From a virus, in IMG/VR virus record IMGVR_UViG_3300042310_000541, positions 1 through 64,000 of that record: a stretch of 64,000 nucleotides of DNA; one strand, 5' to 3'. The position numbers and the translations under genes were made by a program. Position 1 is the stretch's first letter; each line of letters begins with the position of its first letter. This document shows, piece by piece, positions 1 to 7,677 of the stretch. The notes beneath the pieces were generated by a model. That model saw nothing but the letters and a program-made list of their open reading frames with translations, was not told the DNA's origin and searched no databases.

Positions 1-113
1 ACTTTCAAATCAAGATTTTCTAAAAATTAAGATGACCTTCAATCCTGAGGGCAGATCTTGTTATATTTAAATATATAATAATCAATAAGTTAGACTATTT
101 TATTAAACTTTTA

Positions 114-145
114 TTTGTTTTATAACATTTAATGTTATACCTTTG
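114..145 (+). promoter_or_regulatory. Bacteroidota-type promoter (-33/-7) for the first rightward operon
   Basis: TTTG at 114-117 is followed, after exactly 20 nt, by TACCTTTG at 138-145, a perfect match to the Bacteroidota -7 consensus TAnnTTTG. The predicted transcription start is near 149, giving a leader of about 17 nt before the ATG at 166. This is the same geometry as the promoters at 7631, 10288 and 24735. A palindrome overlaps it (separate entry). Confidence 0.75.
121..139. promoter_or_regulatory. Perfect palindrome inside the promoter; operator candidate
   Basis: TATAACATT, one T, AATGTTATA: nine-base arms around a single central base. It fills the spacer between the -33 and -7 boxes and its last two bases are the first two of the -7 box. 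That is where a dimeric repressor would block polymerase. Perfect arms of this length are uncommon by chance, although AT-rich DNA raises the background. No regulator for it is evident in the window. Confidence 0.5.
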
Positions 146-165
146 TAGTTACAATACTTAAGGAT

Positions 166-336
166 ATGATTAAATTAACTGAAGAACAATTGGAAATTAT
201 AGAGGTCATAGGTTATACACCAAAACTTATTGAAGATAAAGAAGGAAAATCTGTGGTGGTGATGCTAGACTTTACTTCATTAACAGATGCTCAAAGAGAA
301 AAAGTGTCTATTATACTTAATAGAAATAAAGAATGA
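166..336 (+). CDS. Small hypothetical protein (56 aa)
   Basis: I do not recognise this protein. It starts MIKLTEEQLEIIEVIGY and ends LNRNKE at a TGA stop. It is the first gene behind the promoter at 114-145, and its stop overlaps the next start (ATGA at 333-336), which suggests translational coupling. Composition is mixed, with an acidic amphipathic first half and a hydrophobic central strand (SVVVMLDF). No cysteines, membrane segment or known motif is visible. Support comes from its position right after a promoter and the overlapping stop/start. Confidence 0.6.
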   Translation: MIKLTEEQLEIIEVIGYTPKLIEDKEGKSVVVMLDFTSLTDAQREKVSIILNRNKE

Positions 337-710
337 TTTTAAACATAACATTAAAGAAAGAGGATAATCTTTTTGAAGCTTATTTAAACTACATCAATCC
401 AATATTTAAGAACAATAAATTAACTGACTTAGAGATAAGGTTGTTAGCTAAATTGCTTGCTATAAAGGACCGGTATAAACAATTAGATAAAGAGAAACTT
501 GACAAGATCTTATTTGATAAAAAGACAAAGAGAGTGATAAGAGAAACACTTAAAATAAGTGAAGCTGTTTTTAATAATACAATGAAGACACTGAGGGCCA
601 AGAACTTTTTGAAATACGATAAGCTTATATTACCAGAAGTTCTACATCCAATTGTAGAAGACAATAGAATAAACATATCATTTACACTGATTAGAGATGG
701 ACAAGACTAA
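333..710 (+). CDS. Hypothetical protein, possible winged-helix fold (125 aa)
   Basis: Not recognised with certainty. After about 25 residues there is an L-x-x-x-E-I-R-L-L-A-K-L-L helix (about 31-44), a Lys-rich helix, then SEAVFNNTMKTLRAKNFL (about 77-94), which reads like the recognition helix and wing approach of a winged helix-turn-helix. The C-terminus is beta-like. It overlaps the upstream gene by 4 nt and the downstream gene by 14 nt, so it belongs to the same operon. If the fold is right, a DNA-binding role, such as packaging recognition or regulation, is possible; this is inference from secondary-structure pattern only. Confidence 0.6.
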   Translation: MILNITLKKEDNLFEAYLNYINPIFKNNKLTDLEIRLLAKLLAIKDRYKQLDKEKLDKILFDKKTKRVIRETLKISEAVFNNTMKTLRAKNFLKYDKLILPEVLHPIVEDNRINISFTLIRDGQD

Positions 711-957
711 AGAACTTGTAATAAAAGAATTGTCTGATAAATATAAGCTACCTGAAGAGGTAATACTCAATATGGTAGACAGCCAAGGCTCTTTTGTTAT
801 TGAAGCTCTAAAAGAATTTAAAGAAACAAAAAACTATAAAGTCATACTGCTTCCTAAATTTGGAAAGTTTGCACCTAGTTATAGAAAAATAAAAATGTAT
901 GAAATTAATAAAAATAATAAAAGCTTATTGGAACTACATAACAAAACCAATGAATAA
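697..957 (+). CDS. Small protein with LPxFGKF motif (86 aa)
   Basis: The N-terminus (KELVIKELSDKYKLPEEVI) is helical and is followed by a conserved-looking LPKFGKF motif at residues 52-58 and a Lys-rich tail. I recall similar short proteins, combining 'KYxLPxxVI' with 'LPxFGKF', from phages of Bacteroidota, where their role is unknown. The FGKF element faintly recalls the beta-arm entry of HU/IHF proteins, which crAss-like phages often carry, but the DNA-binding arm signature is missing. It overlaps the upstream gene by 14 nt and the next gene by up to 59 nt. Function not assigned. Confidence 0.6.
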   Translation: MDKTKELVIKELSDKYKLPEEVILNMVDSQGSFVIEALKEFKETKNYKVILLPKFGKFAPSYRKIKMYEINKNNKSLLELHNKTNE

Positions 958-1120
958 AGAAATTAAAAAAGAAAGACTTGATATATGCAAGAATTGTGAA
1001 TACAATAGCACACAAGGATTAATAACAAAAATATCTAAGTGTAAAAGTTGTGGATGCATATTAAATGTAAAAGCTAATGATTTAGAAAGTAAATGCCCGA
1101 AAGACAAATGGAAAAATTAA
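899..1120 (+). CDS. Zinc-ribbon protein, six cysteines (73 aa)
   Basis: Cysteines at residues 30, 33, 48, 51, 53 and 66 form a CxxC...CxxCxC...C array typical of a zinc ribbon, ending in a CPKDKW motif. The pattern of a basic N-terminal helix, 'ERLxIC', CxxC, CGC and 'CPxxKW' matches a small-protein family widespread in phages with no known function. Two starts are possible: ATG 899, which keeps the aromatic/basic helix (IKAYWNYITKP) but overlaps the previous gene by 59 nt, and ATG 950, which overlaps by 8 nt. I kept 899 because that helix looks like part of the family. Possible nucleic-acid or protein contact; no evidence for a specific role. Confidence 0.6.
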   Translation: MKLIKIIKAYWNYITKPMNKEIKKERLDICKNCEYNSTQGLITKISKCKSCGCILNVKANDLESKCPKDKWKN

Positions 1121-1512
1121 TTATAGATTGCTATATTCCTGAAGGATATGTTCTTTCAAAGAATTCAACAAAGACAGAGATAATATTAGATAATAACTTT
1201 TTAGAATACAGTATAAATATTATACTGAAGGGATACAGAAAGGAAGATAAATTCATTGATCCTATTCTTAATTCTATTCAAGGTCAAGATAAAATTGATT
1301 TTAAAACAATGAATAAAGAAGATGGAATCTTGCAAAAAGATTTTATATATGATTTAAGCTGTGCAACATTACTTTATGATAAGGCCGGAGAAGATGATAA
1401 AGATATTTACGTTTATAAAATAGCAATAAATGAAATAGATATTATATTTGATAATGAAGAAAAAATGAAAGAAATTTACAATAAAATTAAAAATTGGTTT
1501 AAAAATAAATAA
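1108..1512 (+). CDS. Hypothetical protein (134 aa)
   Basis: Not recognised. I chose ATG 1108 (MEKLIIDCYIPEGY) over the in-frame ATG 1093 because it overlaps the zinc-ribbon gene by 13 rather than 28 nt and begins with a plausible beta strand. The protein alternates beta-like stretches (LIIDCYI, SINIILKGY, YVYKIAI) with acidic loops and ends in a basic helix (NKIKNWFKNK). No catalytic motif, membrane segment or signal peptide is visible. It lies one base upstream of the GroES-like gene and is clearly in the same operon. Confidence 0.5.
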   Translation: MEKLIIDCYIPEGYVLSKNSTKTEIILDNNFLEYSINIILKGYRKEDKFIDPILNSIQGQDKIDFKTMNKEDGILQKDFIYDLSCATLLYDKAGEDDKDIYVYKIAINEIDIIFDNEEKMKEIYNKIKNWFKNK

Positions 1513-1513
1513 A

Positions 1514-1816
1514 ATGGAAACAAAAGTAAAATTTAATTATGTGCCTTATGGCAATGGAGTAATAATAGAGTTTAATCCTCCAAAAAAAGAAACAGAAAGT
1601 GGTATATACTTACCAGACACAGTAGATGCAAAGGAATTGTTAGGAACTGAATACACAGGAGATATTGTAGTTTCAGTTGGACCTGAGTGCAGACAAGTTG
1701 TTGTAGGAGATAAGGTTTATTTTAATATGCAAATGACACCAATTCCACTTAAGTTAGATGGCAAGTTTTACTTGTTATACAAAGAGCAGCATATTGATTT
1801 AATTGAAACAAAGTAA
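1514..1816 (+). CDS. GroES-like co-chaperonin (Cpn10 family), 100 aa
   Basis: The length and motif order match chaperonin-10: a first strand leading to VIIEF (16-20), the family signature TESGIYLPDT (27-36), which in GroES adjoins the mobile loop that docks to GroEL, then GDIVVSVGP (49-57), VVVGDKVYF (62-70), and LKLDGKFYLLYKEQHI (79-94). In cellular GroES these correspond to 'SGI-LP', 'G-VVAVG', 'V-VGD-V-F' and 'EYLL-REEDILA'. Phage co-chaperonins such as T4 gp31 replace host GroES so that GroEL can fold the capsid protein, and this gene sits in the operon just upstream of the head genes. The same role is likely but inferred. Its stop shares an A with the next start (TAATG). Confidence 0.8.
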   Translation: METKVKFNYVPYGNGVIIEFNPPKKETESGIYLPDTVDAKELLGTEYTGDIVVSVGPECRQVVVGDKVYFNMQMTPIPLKLDGKFYLLYKEQHIDLIETK

Positions 1817-2034
1817 TGGAAGCAAAGCCTCAAAAAGAAACACTATTAGATGATGAAGTAAGCTACAATCTTAAAAAGAAGATAATAGACAGACTTGTGA
1901 AAGATAGGCATGTTGATCTTGATGAGGCTTTGATTTTATTTACAGAACCTAAGATTATAATTAATAGACAACCAAAGACATTTGTAGAAGCTGAATTAAA
2001 TACAATGATGGTTAAAAAACAAAGATCATATTAA
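1816..2034 (+). CDS. Small hypothetical protein (72 aa)
   Basis: Not recognised. It is a highly charged, mostly helical protein, with a basic segment NLKKKIIDRLVKDRHVDLDEALILF and a basic C-terminus. No cysteines or hydrophobic segment. It is joined to the co-chaperonin gene by a TAATG overlap and followed one base later by the next gene. The position just before the terminase large subunit would allow a packaging accessory role, but nothing in the sequence shows that. Confidence 0.55.
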   Translation: MEAKPQKETLLDDEVSYNLKKKIIDRLVKDRHVDLDEALILFTEPKIIINRQPKTFVEAELNTMMVKKQRSY

Positions 2035-2035
2035 T

Positions 2036-2578
2036 ATGCAATTATTTACAATACAAAATCATTATCCATACATTTCAACTGAAGCATTGTTAATACCTGC
2101 TTTTAGTAATTTATGGAATAGAGATAAAACAAAGGATAAGTCTGTAGCTACAAAAGAATTAGCATATGTTTACTTTATGTCTGATTATAAAAGTATCTAC
2201 AATAATTATCCTAGTGATATGAAAGAAGAAGCTGTTGTTAAAGATTTATTTGCTGGAAAATACTCAGCTGATAAATTAGTTTATGAAGCAATAGATAAGT
2301 ACCAAGACTTGCAAGATACTTTTGCAACAAGGTTTTTAAAGTCAGCAAGAGGGGCAGCTGAAAAGACAATGAATTACTTTGATAACATAGACTACACTGA
2401 GAAAGACAAAAAGGATAATCTTGTTTACAAAGTAAAAGAGGTTACTCAGGCATTAAAGGATTGTGGTTCTATTATTGAAGCTCTTGATAAACTTGTTGAA
2501 AGATCTAATAAAGAACAAGGACTTAAAGAATCTAAACAACGAGGTGGTGGAACCGGTGGTTTTTTTGAAGATAAATAA
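2036..2578 (+). CDS. Hypothetical protein upstream of TerL (180 aa); small terminase by position only
   Basis: An alpha-helical protein of 180 residues with a C-terminal Gly/basic tail (SKQRGGGTGGFFEDK). The N-terminal half is rich in aromatic residues; the central part has long helices (DKYQDLQDTFATRFLKSARGA; LVYKVKEVTQALKDCGSIIEAL). It ends by TAATG overlap with the terminase large subunit, the classic location of a small terminase. There is no clear helix-turn-helix, and crAss-like phages lack a recognised TerS, so this is only a positional suggestion. An adaptor or capsid-associated role is equally open. Confidence 0.65.
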   Translation: MQLFTIQNHYPYISTEALLIPAFSNLWNRDKTKDKSVATKELAYVYFMSDYKSIYNNYPSDMKEEAVVKDLFAGKYSADKLVYEAIDKYQDLQDTFATRFLKSARGAAEKTMNYFDNIDYTEKDKKDNLVYKVKEVTQALKDCGSIIEALDKLVERSNKEQGLKESKQRGGGTGGFFEDK

Positions 2579-4647
2579 TGAACATAGCAGATATTTCTGA
2601 GTGGACCTCAGCTAGACAACATTTTGAAGAGTTTGGAACTTATACTAAATTGTTACCTGGTAGTAAATCTTGGGTTTCATTTTGGGAAGAAGAAAGAAAA
2701 AGATGTAAGTTTGGTTATCATACTGGAAGAGATTTTATTCCTGGTTATTTTTATGACTATCTTAATTTTAATCCTATCTTAAAAGTAGAAGAAATAAAAG
2801 AAGAAAAAACTGAAAGTGGAATAATACTTCTAAATAAAGATATTGTTGATATAGGACAGATAAAAGCAGAAAGGATTGAAGGGTTTCCAACATTTTGGGA
2901 TGGAGATTATGATTGGTTTCATTATTTAGATAATGCAGAAAAGTCTGGAGAGCATGCAATGTTAGCAGGATCCAGGGGTAGAGGTAAAAGTTTTAAAGCT
3001 GCATCAATGATGTGCAGGAATTATTATCACTTTGAAAAGTCTAAATCTTATGCATTTGCTTATTCATTAGAGTTCTTAACAGGTGATGGTATTATAACTA
3101 AAGCTTGGGACTCTATGGATTTTAGAGATACATACACTCCTTGGGGTAAAAGAAGACAATACAAGAATACAGATTTACATAGAAGAAGTTCTTATCAGGA
3201 AATTGATGGAGATGGCCTTAAGATAGAAAAAGGTTGGAAGTCTGAGATAATGGGAATTACTGTTGGAGATGATGTTCAGAAAGTCCGTGGTAAAAGGGGT
3301 AAACTTATTATAATAGAGGAGGCCGGTAATTTTAGAAACTTAACTACCATTCCAACTATTCTAAAGCCTTCAATGCAGCAAGGCAAGAAAACATTTGGTT
3401 TAATATTGTATCAAGGAACAGGTGGAACAACAGGAGCAGCTAGTTCTGGATTTGAAGAATTATTTAGAAACCCTAGAGCTTACTCAATATTTCCAATAAC
3501 TAACAAGTGGGAGCCTGGAAGAGAAAGTTCTGAGATAGGATACTTCTGGCCATCATCAATAAACTTTGATGGAGCGTATGACGAAAAGACAGGTGAAAGC
3601 AATATTGAATTAGCTACAAAATATATAAATGAAGCCAGGGCTATTGCAGCAAAAGCAGCAGATCCAAATACCTTAGCAAGAACAAAGGCTGAAGATCCAT
3701 TAACTCCAGGTGAAATGCTAATGAGAATTAGTGGAACACAATTTCCTGTTGGTTTGTTAAAGGAGCAAGAAGCTGAAGTTTTTACTAAACCACATTTATA
3801 TAAAGATGCAGATTATTATATAAAGTTTCAGTTAAATAAAGAAACACAAAAGTTTGAAGCTAAGAATGACTTTGAAGCTGTTCCTATTTTAAAGTTTCCA
3901 CATTCTGACAATAAAAACATGCCAGGATGCTTTACAATATTTGAACATCCACAAGGAACATATGGTAATTTTGGAACAAGGTATGTTGCAGGAATAGATA
4001 GTTATGACTTTGATGAATCAACAACTACATCTTTAGGATCAATGTTTATTGGTGACTTATATACAAAAAGAATAGTAGCTGAGTACACAGGTAGACCACA
4101 AACATCAAAAGAGTTTTATGAAACTTGCAGACAGGGTTTAATGTATTATGAAGCTGTTGCTAATATTGAAAATAGTAACATAGGTATATTTAACTATTTT
4201 GACAGTAAGAATTGTGGGTATATGATTTGTGATGAACTATCTTTGATAAAAGAAGTAAATGAATCTTTAAAGATAAACTCTAAATCAACAAGAAGAAGAG
4301 GTTTTACTCCTAATGAAAAAATAAATCAAACAGCCAGAGGAATGATTGCAGAATACTTAAAGTCATCAACTAACAATCCAGATCTACCTGAAGAGTTGTT
4401 TGTGCATAAGTTTAGATCTTTGCCGGCAATTCAAGAAATGATACTTTGGAATTTAGATGGTAACTTTGATAGAGTTTCTGCGTTAGGTGCATTGTTATTA
4501 ATAATGAATGACAGACTTAAATACCCAATAGAAGAAAGCTACAAAAAAGAAACATTAGATCCATTTTTTACAAGGCATTTAAAAAACAAACCAAACTTTA
4601 GCTATACACAGGGAGGTTTAATTCTTCCAGATGCATTTATAAGATAA
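2578..4647 (+). CDS. terL: Terminase large subunit (ATPase and nuclease)
   Basis: This is the motor that translocates DNA through the portal and cuts the concatemer. The Walker A loop is GSRGRGKSF at 131-139, the Walker B is LIIIEEAG at 243-250 with the catalytic Glu pair, and a coupling region (LILYQGTGG) follows about 30 residues later. The C-terminal RNase H-like nuclease begins with YVAGIDSYDFDE near 469-480, whose Asp starts the metal-binding set. The 689-residue length and the next-door portal gene fit crAss-like phages. It is joined to the upstream gene by TAATG. A short gap with a possible promoter separates it from portal. Confidence 0.93.
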   Translation: MNIADISEWTSARQHFEEFGTYTKLLPGSKSWVSFWEEERKRCKFGYHTGRDFIPGYFYDYLNFNPILKVEEIKEEKTESGIILLNKDIVDIGQIKAERIEGFPTFWDGDYDWFHYLDNAEKSGEHAMLAGSRGRGKSFKAASMMCRNYYHFEKSKSYAFAYSLEFLTGDGIITKAWDSMDFRDTYTPWGKRRQYKNTDLHRRSSYQEIDGDGLKIEKGWKSEIMGITVGDDVQKVRGKRGKLIIIEEAGNFRNLTTIPTILKPSMQQGKKTFGLILYQGTGGTTGAASSGFEELFRNPRAYSIFPITNKWEPGRESSEIGYFWPSSINFDGAYDEKTGESNIELATKYINEARAIAAKAADPNTLARTKAEDPLTPGEMLMRISGTQFPVGLLKEQEAEVFTKPHLYKDADYYIKFQLNKETQKFEAKNDFEAVPILKFPHSDNKNMPGCFTIFEHPQGTYGNFGTRYVAGIDSYDFDESTTTSLGSMFIGDLYTKRIVAEYTGRPQTSKEFYETCRQGLMYYEAVANIENSNIGIFNYFDSKNCGYMICDELSLIKEVNESLKINSKSTRRRGFTPNEKINQTARGMIAEYLKSSTNNPDLPEELFVHKFRSLPAIQEMILWNLDGNFDRVSALGALLLIMNDRLKYPIEESYKKETLDPFFTRHLKNKPNFSYTQGGLILPDAFIR

Positions 4648-4657
4648 TAATTTTATT

Positions 4658-4665
4658 TATATTTG
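4658..4665 (+). promoter_or_regulatory. Possible -7 promoter box before the portal gene
   Basis: TATATTTG is a perfect TAnnTTTG box in the 35-nt gap between the terminase and portal genes and would give a leader of roughly 14 nt. The -33 region has only an ATT/TTT at the expected spacing instead of TTG, so this is a weak call compared with the four full promoters. Confidence 0.4.
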
Positions 4666-4682
4666 TTATATTTTTATACAAC

Positions 4683-7232
4683 ATGAACTTTACTAGTTTT
4701 AAAAATTTACCTAAACAGGCTATACCGGATAGTGAAAAAGATGAGACGTGGGGCAAAGACTCAGTTGATGCTTGCGAAGGACTTGTCTTGCTATTCAATG
4801 ATACAATAAGAGAGTCAAGATTAAACAAGCAAATAAATTATAATCTTTACAACGGAATACTTAGCAAGGCTGATCTTGAGAAAATGTCAAATCCTTACGG
4901 ATTGCAAGGTCAGACATTTCCTATTAGTCCAAGAAATCTTCCAATATCAAATCCTTATTTTAAAAAATTATTAGGAGAAGAATATAAAAGAAGATTTGAC
5001 TGGCACTTATCTATTGTAAATGAAGATGCAGCTAGTGAGAAACTTGCAGAAAAAAAGCAAATAGTATCAGATGTAGTAACATCAATATTTCAAGAGCAGC
5101 TTCAATTAACTGAAGAACAAAGAGCAGATCCTGAAGTTGCAAAGCAAATAGAAGCTCAATTGCAAGATGCATTAGCAAGAGCTAAGTCTTGGAGACAAGA
5201 AAGAGAAGAGGGTTGTACTAGTATGTTAGAGTATTATGAAAGACAACTTGATTTAAAGACTTTGTTTAATAATGGATATGAAGATGCATTAATTGCAGGA
5301 GAAGAAATATATTGTATTGATGAAGTAAACAATGAGCCGGTAGTAAGAAGATGTAATCCATTGATGACATACTATTTAACTAATCCACATTCTCATTATG
5401 TTGAAGATTCAGACATTGTAGTAGAAGAACAATATGTACCACTGGGAGAAGTTGTTGATAGATATTATAGATTTTTAAAGCCTGATGAAATAGCAGAGCT
5501 TGAAAAAATGAATTTTAATGGTGGTGTTAGAAGTAACAATGGACCATTTGTAAATTATTCAGAAGGAATAACCTGGGCAGATCCTGATTCAGGAATGGAA
5601 TTTGGAGCTATAAAAACAAATATGTCAACTGACTTTAATAACATTAGAGTTGTAAGATGTGTTTGGAGATCAATTAGACAAATATCAATATTGCATTATT
5701 TAGATGAAGAAGGCAATGAGGTTGAAGAACCAATAGCTGCTTCATATAAACCAAACAAAGCTTTAGGAGAGTGGACTGAAAAAATTAACATAGGTGAGTT
5801 TTGGGAAGGAACAAAGATAGCTAATAAATACTATGTTAAAGTTCAACCAAGATCAACTCAATTTAGAAGATTAAACAATATATCTCATTGCCAATCAGGA
5901 TACATTGGATCAATATATAATACAAATTCATCTAAAGCTTTAAGCTTAATGGATATTATAAAGCCATACCAATACTCTATCATAACCATGGCTTACAGAA
6001 CTGAATTAGCTTTTATGAAATCTAAAGGTAAAATTGGTTTTGTTGATAAGGCTTGGATTCCAGATGGAATGGAAATGGACTCATGGATGTATTTTGCAGA
6101 AATGATGGGTTGGGCTGTAATTGATTCTTTTAAAGAAGGAAAGAAAGGAGCCTCTATGGGTAAACTAGCAGGATCAAATGCAACAAGATCTGATTCTATG
6201 AATTTAGAAATGGGCAATTACATTCAGCAGCATATAAACTATATGCAATACCTTGAAGGACAGATTGAAAAAGTCACAGGTATTAATGATGCTAGAAAAG
6301 GAAACATAGCTTCTTCTGCAGGACTTGGAGTAACACAACAGGCACAAGAAGCTTCATCTGAAATGACTGAACAATACTTTAGAATTCATGACAATGTAAA
6401 GCTAAGAGTAATGTCAGCATTGCTTGAGACTTGTAAATTCTGTTTAAGAAATGGAAATAAAACATTTCAATATATATTAAGCGACATGACTTCAAAGATA
6501 TTCTCTATTGATGGAGAGTCAATAAATGAAGCTGAATATGGGTTAATGATGTCTGATGCTACAAATGATGCAGATACATTAAACATATTAAAGAGAGCTA
6601 TGGAGATGGCAATTCAAACTGGAAAAGTTGATGCTAATCAATTGTTAGCTATAACAAGCAATTCTTCAATGTCTGCTATTAAGCATAAATTAAAGCAAAC
6701 AATAGATGATCAGAACAAACAAGCCCAGGCAAATATAGAAGCAGAGCAAAAGGCCAGATCTGAAGAAGCTAAAGCTAGAATGGATTATCAAAATTCATTA
6801 TTGCAGTTAGAGTATGACAAGTTAGATAGAGATGATTTAAATAAACAACTTGACAGAGAGCTTGATATACAACTTGAAGAAATAAAAGCATATGCATTTG
6901 ATGAGGGTCCAAATCCTGTAGATATAAGTAATGCAGCTAATCAAGCATTAAAGCAACAGGAGATTAATCTAAAGCATTTGAATGAACAGTCTAAACTATC
7001 TGAGATACAAAGACAAAGAGATCAAGACAGAATGCTTAAAGAAAAAGAACTTCAACTAAAGAAAGATATTGAAGACAAAAAGATCAAAGCAATTGAAGTT
7101 CAGAATAAGTCTCAAGAACTTATAAATAAAGAAAATGTAAAAATTAAAGAAAAAGAATTAATTGCTAAAGAAAAAATAGAAAAATTAAAATTGCTAGCAG
7201 CAAAAGCTAAAGCTTCAAAAATTAAGAAATAA
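4683..7232 (+). CDS. Portal protein (849 aa)
   Basis: Identified from position between TerL and the scaffold/capsid genes, from size (crAss-like portals run to about 750-850 residues) and from texture: an N-terminal alpha/beta wing region with PISPRNLPISNPYFKKLLGEE, a central conserved block describing contact and stem helices (SLMDIIKPYQYSIITMAYRTELAF; GVTQQAQEASSEMTEQYFRIHD), and a long charged C-terminal coiled coil (about 690-849) rich in K, E and Q. The dodecameric portal forms the DNA channel at one capsid vertex and binds TerL during packaging and ring proteins afterwards. It ends with a TAATG overlap to the small metalloprotein gene. Confidence 0.87.
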   Translation: MNFTSFKNLPKQAIPDSEKDETWGKDSVDACEGLVLLFNDTIRESRLNKQINYNLYNGILSKADLEKMSNPYGLQGQTFPISPRNLPISNPYFKKLLGEEYKRRFDWHLSIVNEDAASEKLAEKKQIVSDVVTSIFQEQLQLTEEQRADPEVAKQIEAQLQDALARAKSWRQEREEGCTSMLEYYERQLDLKTLFNNGYEDALIAGEEIYCIDEVNNEPVVRRCNPLMTYYLTNPHSHYVEDSDIVVEEQYVPLGEVVDRYYRFLKPDEIAELEKMNFNGGVRSNNGPFVNYSEGITWADPDSGMEFGAIKTNMSTDFNNIRVVRCVWRSIRQISILHYLDEEGNEVEEPIAASYKPNKALGEWTEKINIGEFWEGTKIANKYYVKVQPRSTQFRRLNNISHCQSGYIGSIYNTNSSKALSLMDIIKPYQYSIITMAYRTELAFMKSKGKIGFVDKAWIPDGMEMDSWMYFAEMMGWAVIDSFKEGKKGASMGKLAGSNATRSDSMNLEMGNYIQQHINYMQYLEGQIEKVTGINDARKGNIASSAGLGVTQQAQEASSEMTEQYFRIHDNVKLRVMSALLETCKFCLRNGNKTFQYILSDMTSKIFSIDGESINEAEYGLMMSDATNDADTLNILKRAMEMAIQTGKVDANQLLAITSNSSMSAIKHKLKQTIDDQNKQAQANIEAEQKARSEEAKARMDYQNSLLQLEYDKLDRDDLNKQLDRELDIQLEEIKAYAFDEGPNPVDISNAANQALKQQEINLKHLNEQSKLSEIQRQRDQDRMLKEKELQLKKDIEDKKIKAIEVQNKSQELINKENVKIKEKELIAKEKIEKLKLLAAKAKASKIKK

Positions 7233-7618
7233 TGATAAGACAAATAGATTTACCAATATATGAACAAGAAGTTCATTTAGTTTTAGGAGAAACATCAATT
7301 AGTTGTTGCAATTTAATAAATGACTCTCATGTAAATGAAGATAAGATAGAACCAATAGACTGCAGAGGTTTCTTTTGGGAAACAAATTATAAGTACAGAG
7401 GAATACTAAAGAAAAGATTTTACATAGCATTATCTAAACATGAGTTAGAAAATACAACATTAGAACATGAGGTAATTCATTTAACCTGGTCAGTACTTGA
7501 CAATGTCGGTGTTAAAATAAACTCAAACAATCATGAAGCTTTTGCATATTTGTTTGAATATTTGTTAAAATCATTTAGAAGTAAAATCAAAGAATTAGCT
7601 ATAGACAAGAATAAATAA
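7232..7618 (+). CDS. Small HExxH zincin-like metalloprotein (128 aa)
   Basis: HEVIH at residues 79-83 is the zinc-binding and catalytic motif of zincin metallopeptidases, and NNHEAF at 99-104 supplies a plausible third ligand (E102). The rest fits a minimal zincin: an N-terminal beta region with SISCCNLI, then a strand ahead of the active-site helix. Similar small proteins occur in many phages with no proven substrate. Because it is cotranscribed between portal and scaffold, a maturation protease or a scaffold-removing enzyme is a reasonable guess. It is the first of five HExxH motifs in this window. Motif confident; substrate unknown. Confidence 0.7.
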   Translation: MIRQIDLPIYEQEVHLVLGETSISCCNLINDSHVNEDKIEPIDCRGFFWETNYKYRGILKKRFYIALSKHELENTTLEHEVIHLTWSVLDNVGVKINSNNHEAFAYLFEYLLKSFRSKIKELAIDKNK

Positions 7619-7630
7619 ATTTACAAACCC

Positions 7631-7661
7631 TTGCAGATGTAAAATAACATTAAGACATTTG
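7631..7661 (+). promoter_or_regulatory. Bacteroidota-type promoter for the scaffold and capsid genes
   Basis: TTG at 7631-7633, a 20-nt spacer, then GACATTTG at 7654-7661, one mismatch from TAnnTTTG. The predicted start near 7665 leaves a leader of about 13 nt before ATG 7678. The 59-nt intergenic gap in otherwise tightly packed genes supports a regulatory function. This would give the capsid gene extra transcription. Confidence 0.6.
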
Positions 7662-7677
7662 TATAATAATTTTAATT

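Noticed and set aside
29-59. Hairpin AAGAT...ATCTT near the left window edge as a terminator
   Set aside because: Weak five-base stem with internal mismatches; no T-tract follows on the plus strand and no leftward gene would need it.
697-957. HU/IHF DNA-bending protein
   Set aside because: Only FGKF resembles the family; the arm signature and the usual N-terminal helices are absent.
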